This document shows, piece after piece, positions 1 through 7,929 of a stretch of DNA of 64,000 nt. Under the pieces are notes generated by a model, which was not told the origin of the DNA, searched no databases, and was given only the letters and a program-made list of their open reading frames with translations. How positions within the stretch are numbered: position 1 is the stretch's first letter; every line of letters starts with the position of its first letter. The stretch covers positions 99,331-163,330 of the forward strand of contig SUZX01000007.1 in assembly GCA_015059735.1 (NCBI GenBank), in the 5' to 3' direction. The DNA comes from Rikenellaceae bacterium (GTDB lineage Bacteria > Bacteroidota > Bacteroidia > Bacteroidales > Rikenellaceae). The translations under genes were made by a program, and so were the position numbers.

Positions 1-23
1 AGGTTGTTCGAAGAAGTTGGTTC

Positions 24-1088
24 TTACTCCTTCAAAACTTCCATTTGTTGGCGGATCGACTCCTCATGGATTGCTTGCAAAACCGTGCGCATAAATTCGC
101 GATCCATACCCAATTGCACCGCTTGGGCTGCACGTCGGGCGAGGAGTTCTTCATAACGGCTGGCTTGTAGGACAGGCATGTCGTGCTCCTTTTTATATTC
201 TCCGATGTCTCGCGAAACACGCATGCGATGAGTCAACAACTCTAATAATTGGTCATCCAATTTGTCGATCTGATCGCGCAACTCCGAAAGACTTTCGGTG
301 TGTGCGGTGGTTTGACGAATCACTAAGTTACGACAAATGTAGGCCAAAGCCTGCGGGGTGATCTGTTGTGCTTTGTCGCTCCACGCATCATCGGGTGAGC
401 AGTGCGATTCGATAATCAAACCATCGAATCCCATATCCATTGCTTGTTGCGCCAACGGGGCGATCAACTCGCGTTTGCCTCCGATATGGCTCGGATCGCA
501 GAAGATGGGTAGGTTGGGAATACGGCGATGCAACTCGATCGGAATCGCCCACATCGGGTGGTTACGATAAAGTGATTTGTCGATCGAGGTAAATCCTCGG
601 TGTATAACACCCAATCGACGAATGCCGGCATTATAGATGCGCTGTACTGCACCGATCCATAGTTCGAGATCGGGACTTACGGGATTTTTGACCAACACCG
701 GAACATCGTGTCCGCGAAGAGCATCGGCAATCTCCTGCATGGCAAACGGATTCGCGGCTGTTCGTGCTCCGATCCACAACAGATCTACACCTCCGGCCAA
801 TGCGGCTGTCACATGTTCGCGAGTTGCCACTTCGGTAGCTACATACATCCCTGTTTCTGCTTTCACACGGCGCAACCAAGCTAATCCCTGAGCGCCGACA
901 CCCTCGAATCCTCCGGGTTTGGTTCGGGGTTTCCACAAACCGGCACGATAGATGGTGATCCCTTCGGCGGCAAGTTGACGGGCAGTTTCAATGACCTGTT
1001 CTTCGGTCTCTGCACTGCACGGTCCGGCGATTGTCAGCGGACGTACGGGATCAAGTCCTGACAGCGTAATAGGTTGTAAATCTTCCAT
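24..1088 (-). CDS. bifunctional DAHP synthase / chorismate mutase
   Basis: Makes 3-deoxy-D-arabino-heptulosonate 7-phosphate from PEP and erythrose 4-phosphate (first shikimate step), and converts chorismate to prephenate. Residues 1 to about 260 are a type I-beta (KdsA-like) DAHP synthase barrel, with GPCSAE at the N-terminus, KPRT near residue 53 and the CDPSHIGGKR block. From about residue 265 a type II (AroQ) chorismate mutase helix domain follows, opening with LRDQIDKLDDQLLELL. The fusion is common in Bacteroidota. The gene lies 35 bases behind pheA on the same strand, so DAHP synthesis, prephenate formation and prephenate dehydration are probably one transcript under the attenuator at 1981-2173. 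The stop codon lies 23 bases from the window edge, so further operon genes may continue outside. Confidence 0.95.
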   Translation of the reverse strand: MEDLQPITLSGLDPVRPLTIAGPCSAETEEQVIETARQLAAEGITIYRAGLWKPRTKPGGFEGVGAQGLAWLRRVKAETGMYVATEVATREHVTAALAGGVDLLWIGARTAANPFAMQEIADALRGHDVPVLVKNPVSPDLELWIGAVQRIYNAGIRRLGVIHRGFTSIDKSLYRNHPMWAIPIELHRRIPNLPIFCDPSHIGGKRELIAPLAQQAMDMGFDGLIIESHCSPDDAWSDKAQQITPQALAYICRNLVIRQTTAHTESLSELRDQIDKLDDQLLELLTHRMRVSRDIGEYKKEHDMPVLQASRYEELLARRAAQAVQLGMDREFMRTVLQAIHEESIRQQMEVLKE

Positions 1089-1123
1089 AATGTTTGGTAT
1101 TTTTTTGGTTATTATTTTTGGCG

Positions 1124-1969
1124 TTATAATGCAGGAGTAGCACAGGACGTGTATTCTCCTAAAATACGGAATTCGCTGGCCAATGGACGCACGGCGTCAA
1201 TCGCCTGACGACAACGTTGCAATTCGTCGAAGGCGATATCCACATAAAATTGATATTCCCATTCGCGTCCGATGATCGGCAACGACTGAATTTTGGTGAG
1301 GTTCATATCGTAGAACGAAAGAACCGCCAACACTTGCGACAAACTGCCGTGTTTGTGTGGCAGAGTGAAACAGATCGAGGCCTTGCCGGCATGCTCCGGA
1401 CGTGAGAATTCGGCGGCACGACTCTCGTCGGCAAGTAGTAGGAAACGTGTGAAATTGTGTTTGTTGGTTTCGATACTGCGTGCCAAAATCTCCATGCCGT
1501 ATAACTCGGCGGCATCGGCACCGCAGATGGCTGCTGTATGCGTAAGCTGTTTTTCGGCGATCTCTTGGGCACTGCCGGCCGTGTCGTCGCGTTCAACAAC
1601 TTTCAAAAATGGGTGGGCTTGCAGAAAATCGCTACATTGCATCAAGGCAATCGGATGCGAATGTACCTCATGCAACTCTTCGACCCGTTGCCCGGGGAGA
1701 GCCGCCAACACATGAGAGATGCGCAACTTTTGTTCTCCGACGATGCGGGCATTGCTTCGGCGCAACAATTCGTGATTCGGGAGTAGGCTTCCGGCAATGG
1801 TATTTTCGATGGCTACGATACCTAATAAGGAAGGGTCTGCGGCCATTTGGGCAAATAGTGTTTCGAATGTTTGGCAGTGAAGTGTTGTGATCTCCTCATT
1901 CGGAAAACAGGCTCTGGCGGCCGTATCGTGGAAACATCCGGCGATACCTTGTATGGCTATACGTTTCAT
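1124..1969 (-). CDS. pheA: prephenate dehydratase
   Basis: Converts prephenate to phenylpyruvate, the committed step to phenylalanine, in the cytoplasm. The 281-residue protein has the periplasmic-binding-like catalytic domain with the NFTRF motif (catalytic Thr and Arg) around residue 170. A C-terminal ACT domain (HGSLSQVLAVLSFYDMNLTKI) binds phenylalanine for feedback inhibition. The usual ESRP signature of that domain reads QSLP here. I chose the ATG at 1969, where homology begins (MKRIAIQG). An in-frame ATG ten codons upstream would lie inside the terminator hairpin. The gene is preceded by a Phe/Tyr-rich leader peptide and terminator, and followed by the DAHP synthase/chorismate mutase gene. 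Confidence 0.95.
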   Translation of the reverse strand: MKRIAIQGIAGCFHDTAARACFPNEEITTLHCQTFETLFAQMAADPSLLGIVAIENTIAGSLLPNHELLRRSNARIVGEQKLRISHVLAALPGQRVEELHEVHSHPIALMQCSDFLQAHPFLKVVERDDTAGSAQEIAEKQLTHTAAICGADAAELYGMEILARSIETNKHNFTRFLLLADESRAAEFSRPEHAGKASICFTLPHKHGSLSQVLAVLSFYDMNLTKIQSLPIIGREWEYQFYVDIAFDELQRCRQAIDAVRPLASEFRILGEYTSCATPAL

Positions 1970-1980
1970 GGAGGTTGGGT

Positions 1981-2014
1981 AAAAAAAATCCCACTCCAAA
2001 AAAGAGCGGGATTT
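1981..2014 (-). terminator. attenuator terminator in the pheA leader
   Basis: On the minus strand the arms GAGCGGGATTT (complement, 2004-2014) and AAATCCCACTC (1986-1996) form an 11-bp stem with one mismatch and a 7-nt loop, followed by a run of eight T. It ends 11 bases before the pheA start codon, so it can stop only transcripts entering pheA. A competing pairing exists: AGCGGGA in the leader-peptide coding sequence (minus strand of 2053-2059) is exactly complementary to TCCCGCT, the 5' arm of this stem (2005-2011). This gives the 2:3 versus 3:4 alternative expected of a ribosome-controlled attenuator. Confidence 0.8.
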
Positions 2015-2038
2015 GTGTGTTATTTTATATCATATTAC

Positions 2039-2119
2039 TTATGCGCACGCCGTCCCGCTTTTTCTCTTGCCGTAAAAGAAAAAGTAAAAGAAATAAGCGT
2101 AAAAACCAAGTGCGTTCAT
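2039..2119 (-). CDS. Phe/Tyr-rich leader peptide of the pheA operon (26 aa)
   Basis: A 26-codon reading frame beginning MNALG, with residues 6-16 reading FYAYFFYFFFY: six Phe and four Tyr among eleven codons. It ends GKRKSGTACA and TAA. Its ATG lies 23 bases after a perfect -7 element (TACATTTG, 2143-2150), the leader length seen elsewhere in this window. Its stop is 24 bases before the terminator stem. A ribosome stalled on the aromatic codons would leave the AGCGGGA segment of codons 21-23 free to pair with the terminator's 5' arm. A ribosome reaching the stop would cover that segment and let the terminator form. Sensing of both Phe and Tyr is inferred. A caveat is that the coding stretch is pyrimidine-rich and could be low-complexity sequence. 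Confidence 0.75.
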   Translation of the reverse strand: MNALGFYAYFFYFFFYGKRKSGTACA

Positions 2120-2142
2120 TGTTTCAATGCTTTTGTCGGTTG

Positions 2143-2173
2143 CAAATGTAGTGAAATATTTTTTTAATGCAAA
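2143..2173 (-). promoter_or_regulatory. promoter of the pheA leader/operon
   Basis: Minus strand: TTTGCA at 2173-2168 as the -33 element, then 19 nt from the end of TTTG to the -7 element TACATTTG at 2150-2143. The predicted start of transcription is about 2139, some 20 nt before the leader peptide ATG. Confidence 0.75.
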
Positions 2174-2181
2174 TTCTTGAA

Positions 2182-2952
2182 CTATTTTTTTGCAGATATC
2201 TTTGTCTTATGCTCTCGGAACTGCTTTTTCAGCCTCTGTCTGCGCAAAAACAGCAACCGATAGATCACTCCTTGTAGCAAAGTCTCTTCGAGGAGCCATT
2301 TCCGCTCTTCGGCATAACGATTCAGCAGATAGAGAAAAACTTCTCCGGAAACAGATAATCGGCGCAAATTAATCATACAACGTCGCATGTTAAGATGCTG
2401 TTTATGAAAACGCATGCGATTGATGTCGATCAATTGAAATCGATAATTGTTTGCTTTGATGTCATACTTATATAATATGTTGCTATGGTTGAAATCGCAA
2501 TGTTCGATTCCTGCTTCATGCAGACGTATGGTAAAACGCACAAATGCATTTAGAATCGGGATTGCCTCTTCCGATGGCCAATTTCTGGCAGCTTGTGTCA
2601 ATGCCGTATCGGAAGTATGCCAGGTGATTAGGTAACTATCGGATAACAACCCGTGTCGGAAGTATTCGCTCCAACCGATCGGAGCTGGTGTATCGAATCC
2701 CATTTCTCGTAAGCGAATGGCATGTTCGTAAGCACGTTGAGCTTTGCTCTTGCGGAAAAAGGTATATACGATTGCTTGAAACAAGTTGGGACGTTTGTAA
2801 CGTTTGACAACCATTTTTACTCCTTCGATCGTAAAACATTTGATTTTATTGCGCCCCTCGTATAGCAGTTGGCCCTCGTGATCGAATAGCTCCGGTAAGT
2901 GTTCCATGAATTGGGTGAAATGAATGGCCGCAGGATGAATGTGTTTGCGCAT
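2182..2952 (-). CDS. Kdo kinase / WaaP-like lipopolysaccharide kinase
   Basis: A 256-residue small protein kinase of the lipopolysaccharide (Kdo/InaA/WaaP) family, expected to phosphorylate the inner-core sugar of lipid A-Kdo at the cytoplasmic face of the inner membrane. Visible kinase elements are the Lys of VVKRYKRP (about residue 49), the catalytic-loop equivalent HCDFNHSNIL (about residues 153-162) and the metal-binding LIDINRMRF. The C-terminus is strongly basic. A perfect -7 element lies 33 bases before the ATG. The gene ends just upstream of the pheA promoter and has no clear terminator, so some read-through into the pheA leader is possible. The exact sugar substrate cannot be told from the sequence. 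Confidence 0.8.
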   Translation of the reverse strand: MRKHIHPAAIHFTQFMEHLPELFDHEGQLLYEGRNKIKCFTIEGVKMVVKRYKRPNLFQAIVYTFFRKSKAQRAYEHAIRLREMGFDTPAPIGWSEYFRHGLLSDSYLITWHTSDTALTQAARNWPSEEAIPILNAFVRFTIRLHEAGIEHCDFNHSNILYKYDIKANNYRFQLIDINRMRFHKQHLNMRRCMINLRRLSVSGEVFLYLLNRYAEERKWLLEETLLQGVIYRLLFLRRQRLKKQFREHKTKISAKK

Positions 2953-2984
2953 GATACCATGAAGTGTTTATTGCAACGACTGTG

Positions 2985-2992
2985 CAAAGATA
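2985..2992 (-). promoter_or_regulatory. -7 promoter element of the Kdo-kinase-like gene
   Basis: Perfect TATCTTTG on the minus strand, 32 nt before the ATG at 2952. Confidence 0.7.
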
Positions 2993-3080
2993 GGACTTTC
3001 GGTATCGCTGTTTGTGTCCGATTTTGCATCATGTTTGACTGAATGCTCCTCAAAACAAAGATTCTCTTATGACATAACAA

Positions 3081-3117
3081 TAGAGGGTATCCAAACAAGA
3101 AAGTTGGATACCCTCTA
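3081..3117 (-). terminator. hairpin terminator after the glycosidase-like gene
   Basis: A perfect 14-bp inverted repeat (TAGAGGGTATCCAA and its complement) with a 9-nt loop, starting 22 bases after the stop at 3140. The tail on the minus strand is only mildly T-rich, so it could also act from the plus side or as an RNA-stabilising hairpin. Confidence 0.65.
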
Positions 3118-3139
3118 TATTGCGATTTTTGTGCTCCGG

Positions 3140-5098
3140 TTATTCGAAAACTCCCGGACCTTCGATACGTTTGGCCGTGAAATTGAGTGGAATTTGCTCC
3201 ACAGAGCCATTGGCGGCCACTTTCAGCAGAATCGACTCGTTGGGTTTGAACTGCAATTTCATCGGTTTGGCGCCTGCCGGCGTGTTGATCACAACATCGC
3301 GAACCGAGCCTTTATCCTCGAAAGCTTGGCAGTAACGCAAGTAGTAGTGCATATTGCAAGCTGCCGGATTGGCGAGGAAGATATATTTATCGCCATTCTC
3401 CTCACGACACCAGAACTCAGGCAGATCGTTGCCTTCGATCAAACGGGGGATGTTTTTCAGTACGGATTCGGGCGTTTGCGAAACATTGGGCAACGACTTG
3501 ATCTCTTTCAGCAGTTCGGCGTATTCGGGCGATTTTTTGAACCCGGGTTGTGCCGGAGTTTGTGCAAGGATGATCGGCAGACCTGCTTTGGCGAGACGTA
3601 AGATCTGGCGCAACGAGGCAATATCGACAAACTTAACATCGACGGCAAGAGCCGAGAACGAGGTTTGGTTGAAGACCATACGACCATTTTGTATTTTGGC
3701 TTTGGTCAACACCTCGCGATTAACCCATAACGGTTGATAGCCGGATAGGTATTTGGGGGCATCCTCGTAGCGCAGTTGGTGTTGTCCTTGTGTCCCGGGG
3801 ACACGCTGGTAAGCCGGACGATTTTTAGGCATGGCCAATTTCTGCTGACAGTCCTCGACGGGGAGATAGAGTGCGATGTCGGAGTATGTGCGACCACGAC
3901 GCATGTAGCTCGAAACAAGGGTCATATAGTTGTTGAAGTCTTTTACCTGATCGATAAAGTAGGCCGTTGGTGCAAGGTGTACACTCGCGTAGAAATGGTG
4001 ATACTTCGAGCCGACTTTGTTGTAAGGCATACCATGCCATACGATCTGGTTGGTTCCGTTGGCCAACAACGCATCGGCAATCAGACGCATGTCGGCAACC
4101 TGTTCCTGACCCATCAGCGGTCCGCGTCCATCTTTCACGGGGCGGAATCCGTAGAGGCAGGTAAAGGTTTCGGCTGAAACAACCGTTTTGTTGGCAAGAG
4201 TGGCTGCCGAGGCGGCGATGCGTCCGAATTTTGGCTCGTAGAGCAAGGCCTCGGTTTCGGGAACATCTACGACCATATAGGCCGAGAGCAAGTCGGTAGG
4301 CGATCCATTACACTGTGAACGGGTAATAGCATTTACCTTGTGAGCATGCTCGGTGAAAGGTTTGTAAAAGTTGTTGATAATCTGCTCGCTAAGAAGTTGT
4401 GTGAAGTCGTAGTATGCACCCTCATATCCAGCGGTGTACAATTGATCCATCAACGGTTCAATTTTATAACCGTATTTTTTATAGAATTTCTTGCCTAAAT
4501 CTTTGGTCCAAAGCTTTTTGGGGAAAATCTCCCACGAATCGACAAAGAGAGCCGACGTGGAACCTTTGTAGGCATCTTTCAATCCTTTATCCATGTGGTT
4601 GGCATACCACTTGAAAGCCTTTTTGTTCAGGTGGTCAAGTACTCTGGCGCGACGCGGCCAATACCAGCCACCCCCTCTTTTAATCGGAGATTCCGATTGA
4701 CCATAGGTGCGCGATCCGTATTTTTCCGGTAGATCGGGATCCATAAACGGCCATAGCGAGCCATAGGTATAGTCGCAACCCAACCCCAGAGAGTCGGCAC
4801 AATGTTTCGCATAAGCCACTACTTCGGCCCACTCGGGCGAGAGCCACTCTTGGCCTTGTGTAGGATTTTGGCGGGCAGCTTTGCTTCGTGGACGAATCCA
4901 AGCAATCTCGACGCCGCCCAATCTGAATTCTTTTGCCCAAATTAATTGTTCGCGAATATCTTGCTTTTTGATGTCGTCCGTAAACCACCACCAACGGGTG
5001 TAGGGTTTGCACGAGGAATACGGTTCAGGATATTTGGCAGATACCGTTTCCCAAGCCGTTGTGATCAATAATACGAATAAGAGAATTCGTCGTGTCAT
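3140..5098 (-). CDS. secreted glycoside-hydrolase-like protein (GH106-like N-terminus)
   Basis: A 652-residue exported protein with a type I signal peptide (about 21 residues, ending TVSA) and no lipobox. The mature N-terminus has PYTRWWWF and GGVEIAWIRP, which recall the start of the TIM-barrel domain of alpha-L-rhamnosidase-like (GH106) enzymes. Further barrel-like segments follow (YTYGSLWPFMDPDLPEKYGS, ALFVDSWEIF, TRSQCNGSP, VVSAETFTCLYG). GH106 enzymes are usually much longer, so this may be a reduced or different member. The substrate is unknown, but a host or plant polysaccharide in the periplasm or outside the cell is plausible. A near-consensus -7 (CAACTTTG, 5142-5149) lies 43 bases upstream. 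A strong hairpin follows the stop codon. Confidence 0.65.
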   Translation of the reverse strand: MTRRILLFVLLITTAWETVSAKYPEPYSSCKPYTRWWWFTDDIKKQDIREQLIWAKEFRLGGVEIAWIRPRSKAARQNPTQGQEWLSPEWAEVVAYAKHCADSLGLGCDYTYGSLWPFMDPDLPEKYGSRTYGQSESPIKRGGGWYWPRRARVLDHLNKKAFKWYANHMDKGLKDAYKGSTSALFVDSWEIFPKKLWTKDLGKKFYKKYGYKIEPLMDQLYTAGYEGAYYDFTQLLSEQIINNFYKPFTEHAHKVNAITRSQCNGSPTDLLSAYMVVDVPETEALLYEPKFGRIAASAATLANKTVVSAETFTCLYGFRPVKDGRGPLMGQEQVADMRLIADALLANGTNQIVWHGMPYNKVGSKYHHFYASVHLAPTAYFIDQVKDFNNYMTLVSSYMRRGRTYSDIALYLPVEDCQQKLAMPKNRPAYQRVPGTQGQHQLRYEDAPKYLSGYQPLWVNREVLTKAKIQNGRMVFNQTSFSALAVDVKFVDIASLRQILRLAKAGLPIILAQTPAQPGFKKSPEYAELLKEIKSLPNVSQTPESVLKNIPRLIEGNDLPEFWCREENGDKYIFLANPAACNMHYYLRYCQAFEDKGSVRDVVINTPAGAKPMKLQFKPNESILLKVAANGSVEQIPLNFTAKRIEGPGVFE

Positions 5099-5332
5099 AA
5101 GTTATCGTTTTTCGGGTTAGATTATTTGTTACAAAGTTGAGGCTTTTGATTTGATTCGGATTATAGATTATACCTTAATAAATTATAGAAAATGCCAATC
5201 GTGTGATTTGTTTTTATCCGGATAGGTTGTACACAACGATTGTTATTTGATCGATTTTAGGATTTGCAATAGAAATTTTGTTGCCAGCGGATTGTTTTAT
5301 TTTACATGGTGCACGACAAATGTTAATCACAG

Positions 5333-7927
5333 TTATCTGATCTGTTTTCTGTCGGCGTGTCGGCGTATTGCTGTGCGAATCATTTCACCACCGAATGCCA
5401 ATAGCGATGTGGCTCCGATGACAGACAGCCATTCTCCGAATGTCAGTGGTACGGTGCGGAAAACGGCACCTCCTATTTCGACAATCAATACTTGTCCTCC
5501 GGCAATAGCAATTAAAATCAGCAGAAATTCGCGACAGCCTTTCCAACAGGAAAATACCGAACGATGTGTGGCAAATCCTTTGGCATTGAACATATTCCAA
5601 AACTGAAAGAAAACAAATGTCGAAAAGAAAAGCGTCAAATGACGAATGTCAAGATCTCCCGATGGCTCGGCCCAGCAAAAAAGTAATCCCAATAACACTG
5701 AAATCATGGCCAATCCGCATGAGAAGATGGTGTGAGCCATTGCTGGCGAAATAATAAACTCGTTACGACTTCGCGGCCGATCGAGCATCACATCGGGATT
5801 GGGAGGCAACGATGCCATTGCCATTGCGGCAAAGGTATCCATAATGATGTTTACCCACAGAATCTGTACCACAGTGAGCGGCATGTCGGTGCCTACTATT
5901 GCTCCAATGAAACATACGACGATCGCCACAAAATTGATGGTCAACTGAAACAATACGAATCGTTGGATATTGCGATAGAGTGAACGGCCCCACATTACGG
6001 CTGTTGCGATTGAGGCAAACGAATCGTCGAGTAATGTAATATCCGAAGCGTCCTTTGCAACAGAGGTTCCCGATCCCATCGAAAGACCAACATTGGCAAA
6101 ATTGAGTGCCGGAGCATCGTTTGTGCCATCTCCCGTGACTGCCACCACTTCGCCACGTTGTTGCAGCAGACGTACCAAACGCAGTTTATCGAGTGGTCGG
6201 GCTCGTGACATGATTTTCAAATCTTGCACACGGTCGAGTAGTTCTTCGTCGCTCATGGCAGCAAAATCACTTCCGGTGATTTGATTGCGCGTACTATCCG
6301 ATGCATCATCCCACAAGCCGATACGTCGAGCGATTTCGCATGCCGTAGCCGGAGTATCGCCTGTGACGATCTTCACGGCAATGCCTGCATCAAGACAGCG
6401 CTGTACGGCGGCAGGAACATCGTCGCGTACCGGATCGGCAATGGCAGCCACCGCCGAGAGGTGCAATCCTCCGTTTCCTACTGCCGATATACAATCGGTG
6501 GCATCGGTTTCGATCCATGCGATCGCCAATGTGCGCATGGCATGGTTTTGAAAATCAAGCAGAGCTGCCGAGATTGCTTCTGCACGATCGTCGTTGTCGC
6601 ACATGGCGCGTACAATTTCGGGAGCACCCTTTACGCAGAGCAATCGTCGTCCCGATATGCCGCTCTCGATAATCGTTGCCATGTATTTACGTTCGGTTGA
6701 GAAAGTAAGTCGATCGATGATTTTGGCTTTTGCGCGTAATTGTTCATAATCGATCCCTTGATTACGCAACCATAATAGCAGAGCTCCTTCGGTCGGATTC
6801 CCGATCGCATTCCCTTCGGAGTCAAGAAAAGCGGTGGAGTTGGTTGCGATTATCTCTCCCAATTCGGGTAGAGGCAATGTGTCGTACTGCACCAATTCTT
6901 GAACCGACATGCGGTTGAGTGTCAGTGTGCCGGTCTTGTCGGTACAGATCACCGTAATGGCTCCCATTGTTTCGCAGGCGTGCATTTTTCGCACCAAGTT
7001 GTTGGTTTTCAACATGCGTCGCATCGACATAGCCAACGAGAGTGTGATACTCATGGGCAACCCCTCAGGGACAGCCATGACGATAATGGCTACCGAGATC
7101 ATGAAAATATGCAACACCTGTTGCGAGATGTCGAGCCACGATTTATCCAGTAGATCCCCAAACCACATGGCTTTGCCGAGCATCATGCAGAAGATGATGG
7201 CTGAAACACCTATTCCTATTTTCCCGATGAGTAGTGAAAGACGTGTGAGTTGTTGGTCAAGCGGGGTGGGCTCTTCGTTACGAATGGTTGATTGCTCTGT
7301 GACACGTCCGGCCTCGCTGGCATCACCTACCGCCGTGACAATCATCTGTCCATAGCCATCGGCAACGGTTGTCCCACGCAACAGCATATTCGAAGGGTAG
7401 GTGGCATCTGAATCAAAATAGGCAGGGTCGGTTGTTTTATCGACTTCGGGCTCTCCGGTAAGCGTTGATTCGTTGATTTTCAACGATACAGCCTCTATCA
7501 GTTCACCATCGGCCGGTACGGTTTCACCGCTTTCGAATACCACCAAGTCGCCTACGACCACCTCGCGGCGCGGTATTTGGCTAACAATCCCCTCGCGAAT
7601 TACTTTTACAGGAATATCGTCGTTGACCCGATTCAGACGACGGAATCGACGTCGGGCGTCCCACTCGAACCAAAAACTTACGCAGGTAGCTAGAATAATT
7701 GCCCCGATGATTCCCATCGACTCGGTAAAGTCTCCATTTACGACACCGATAATCAATGATAAGGCGGCAGCCAATAATAAAATGCGGATGATGGGGTCGC
7801 CGAATTTTTCGAGAAACAACCGCCAAGCAGAGTCATCTTTGGGCGGTGTGATGATATTTGTTCCGTGTTCGTTTCGGCTTTTATCAACTTGTGCTTGGGT
7901 TAATCCCTGTGGATTAAAATCTATCAT
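5333..7927 (-). CDS. calcium-type P-type (P2) cation ATPase
   Basis: An 864-residue P-type ATPase that pumps a cation, probably Ca2+, across the inner membrane. In order it has a cation ATPase N-terminal domain, an actuator domain with the TGEPE loop, the phosphorylation motif ICTDKTGTLT near residue 340, a nucleotide-binding domain with KGAPE, the hinge GDGTNDAPAL, and a C-terminal membrane domain. PEGLP in the fourth membrane segment is typical of Ca2+/PMCA-type pumps. I chose the ATG at 7927, two bases after the rodA stop; a TTG two codons earlier overlaps that stop. The spacing makes it the last gene of the cell-shape operon, an unusual partner for mre/rod genes. The ion specificity is inferred from family membership. 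Confidence 0.9.
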   Translation of the reverse strand: MIDFNPQGLTQAQVDKSRNEHGTNIITPPKDDSAWRLFLEKFGDPIIRILLLAAALSLIIGVVNGDFTESMGIIGAIILATCVSFWFEWDARRRFRRLNRVNDDIPVKVIREGIVSQIPRREVVVGDLVVFESGETVPADGELIEAVSLKINESTLTGEPEVDKTTDPAYFDSDATYPSNMLLRGTTVADGYGQMIVTAVGDASEAGRVTEQSTIRNEEPTPLDQQLTRLSLLIGKIGIGVSAIIFCMMLGKAMWFGDLLDKSWLDISQQVLHIFMISVAIIVMAVPEGLPMSITLSLAMSMRRMLKTNNLVRKMHACETMGAITVICTDKTGTLTLNRMSVQELVQYDTLPLPELGEIIATNSTAFLDSEGNAIGNPTEGALLLWLRNQGIDYEQLRAKAKIIDRLTFSTERKYMATIIESGISGRRLLCVKGAPEIVRAMCDNDDRAEAISAALLDFQNHAMRTLAIAWIETDATDCISAVGNGGLHLSAVAAIADPVRDDVPAAVQRCLDAGIAVKIVTGDTPATACEIARRIGLWDDASDSTRNQITGSDFAAMSDEELLDRVQDLKIMSRARPLDKLRLVRLLQQRGEVVAVTGDGTNDAPALNFANVGLSMGSGTSVAKDASDITLLDDSFASIATAVMWGRSLYRNIQRFVLFQLTINFVAIVVCFIGAIVGTDMPLTVVQILWVNIIMDTFAAMAMASLPPNPDVMLDRPRSRNEFIISPAMAHTIFSCGLAMISVLLGLLFCWAEPSGDLDIRHLTLFFSTFVFFQFWNMFNAKGFATHRSVFSCWKGCREFLLILIAIAGGQVLIVEIGGAVFRTVPLTFGEWLSVIGATSLLAFGGEMIRTAIRRHADRKQIR

Positions 7928-7929
7928 GT

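Noticed and set aside
2039..2119. Reading the pheA leader frame as mere pyrimidine-rich repeat
   Set aside because: Considered seriously, because CTTTTAC-type tracts are low complexity. Kept as a leader peptide because promoter spacing, terminator and competing stem all fit.
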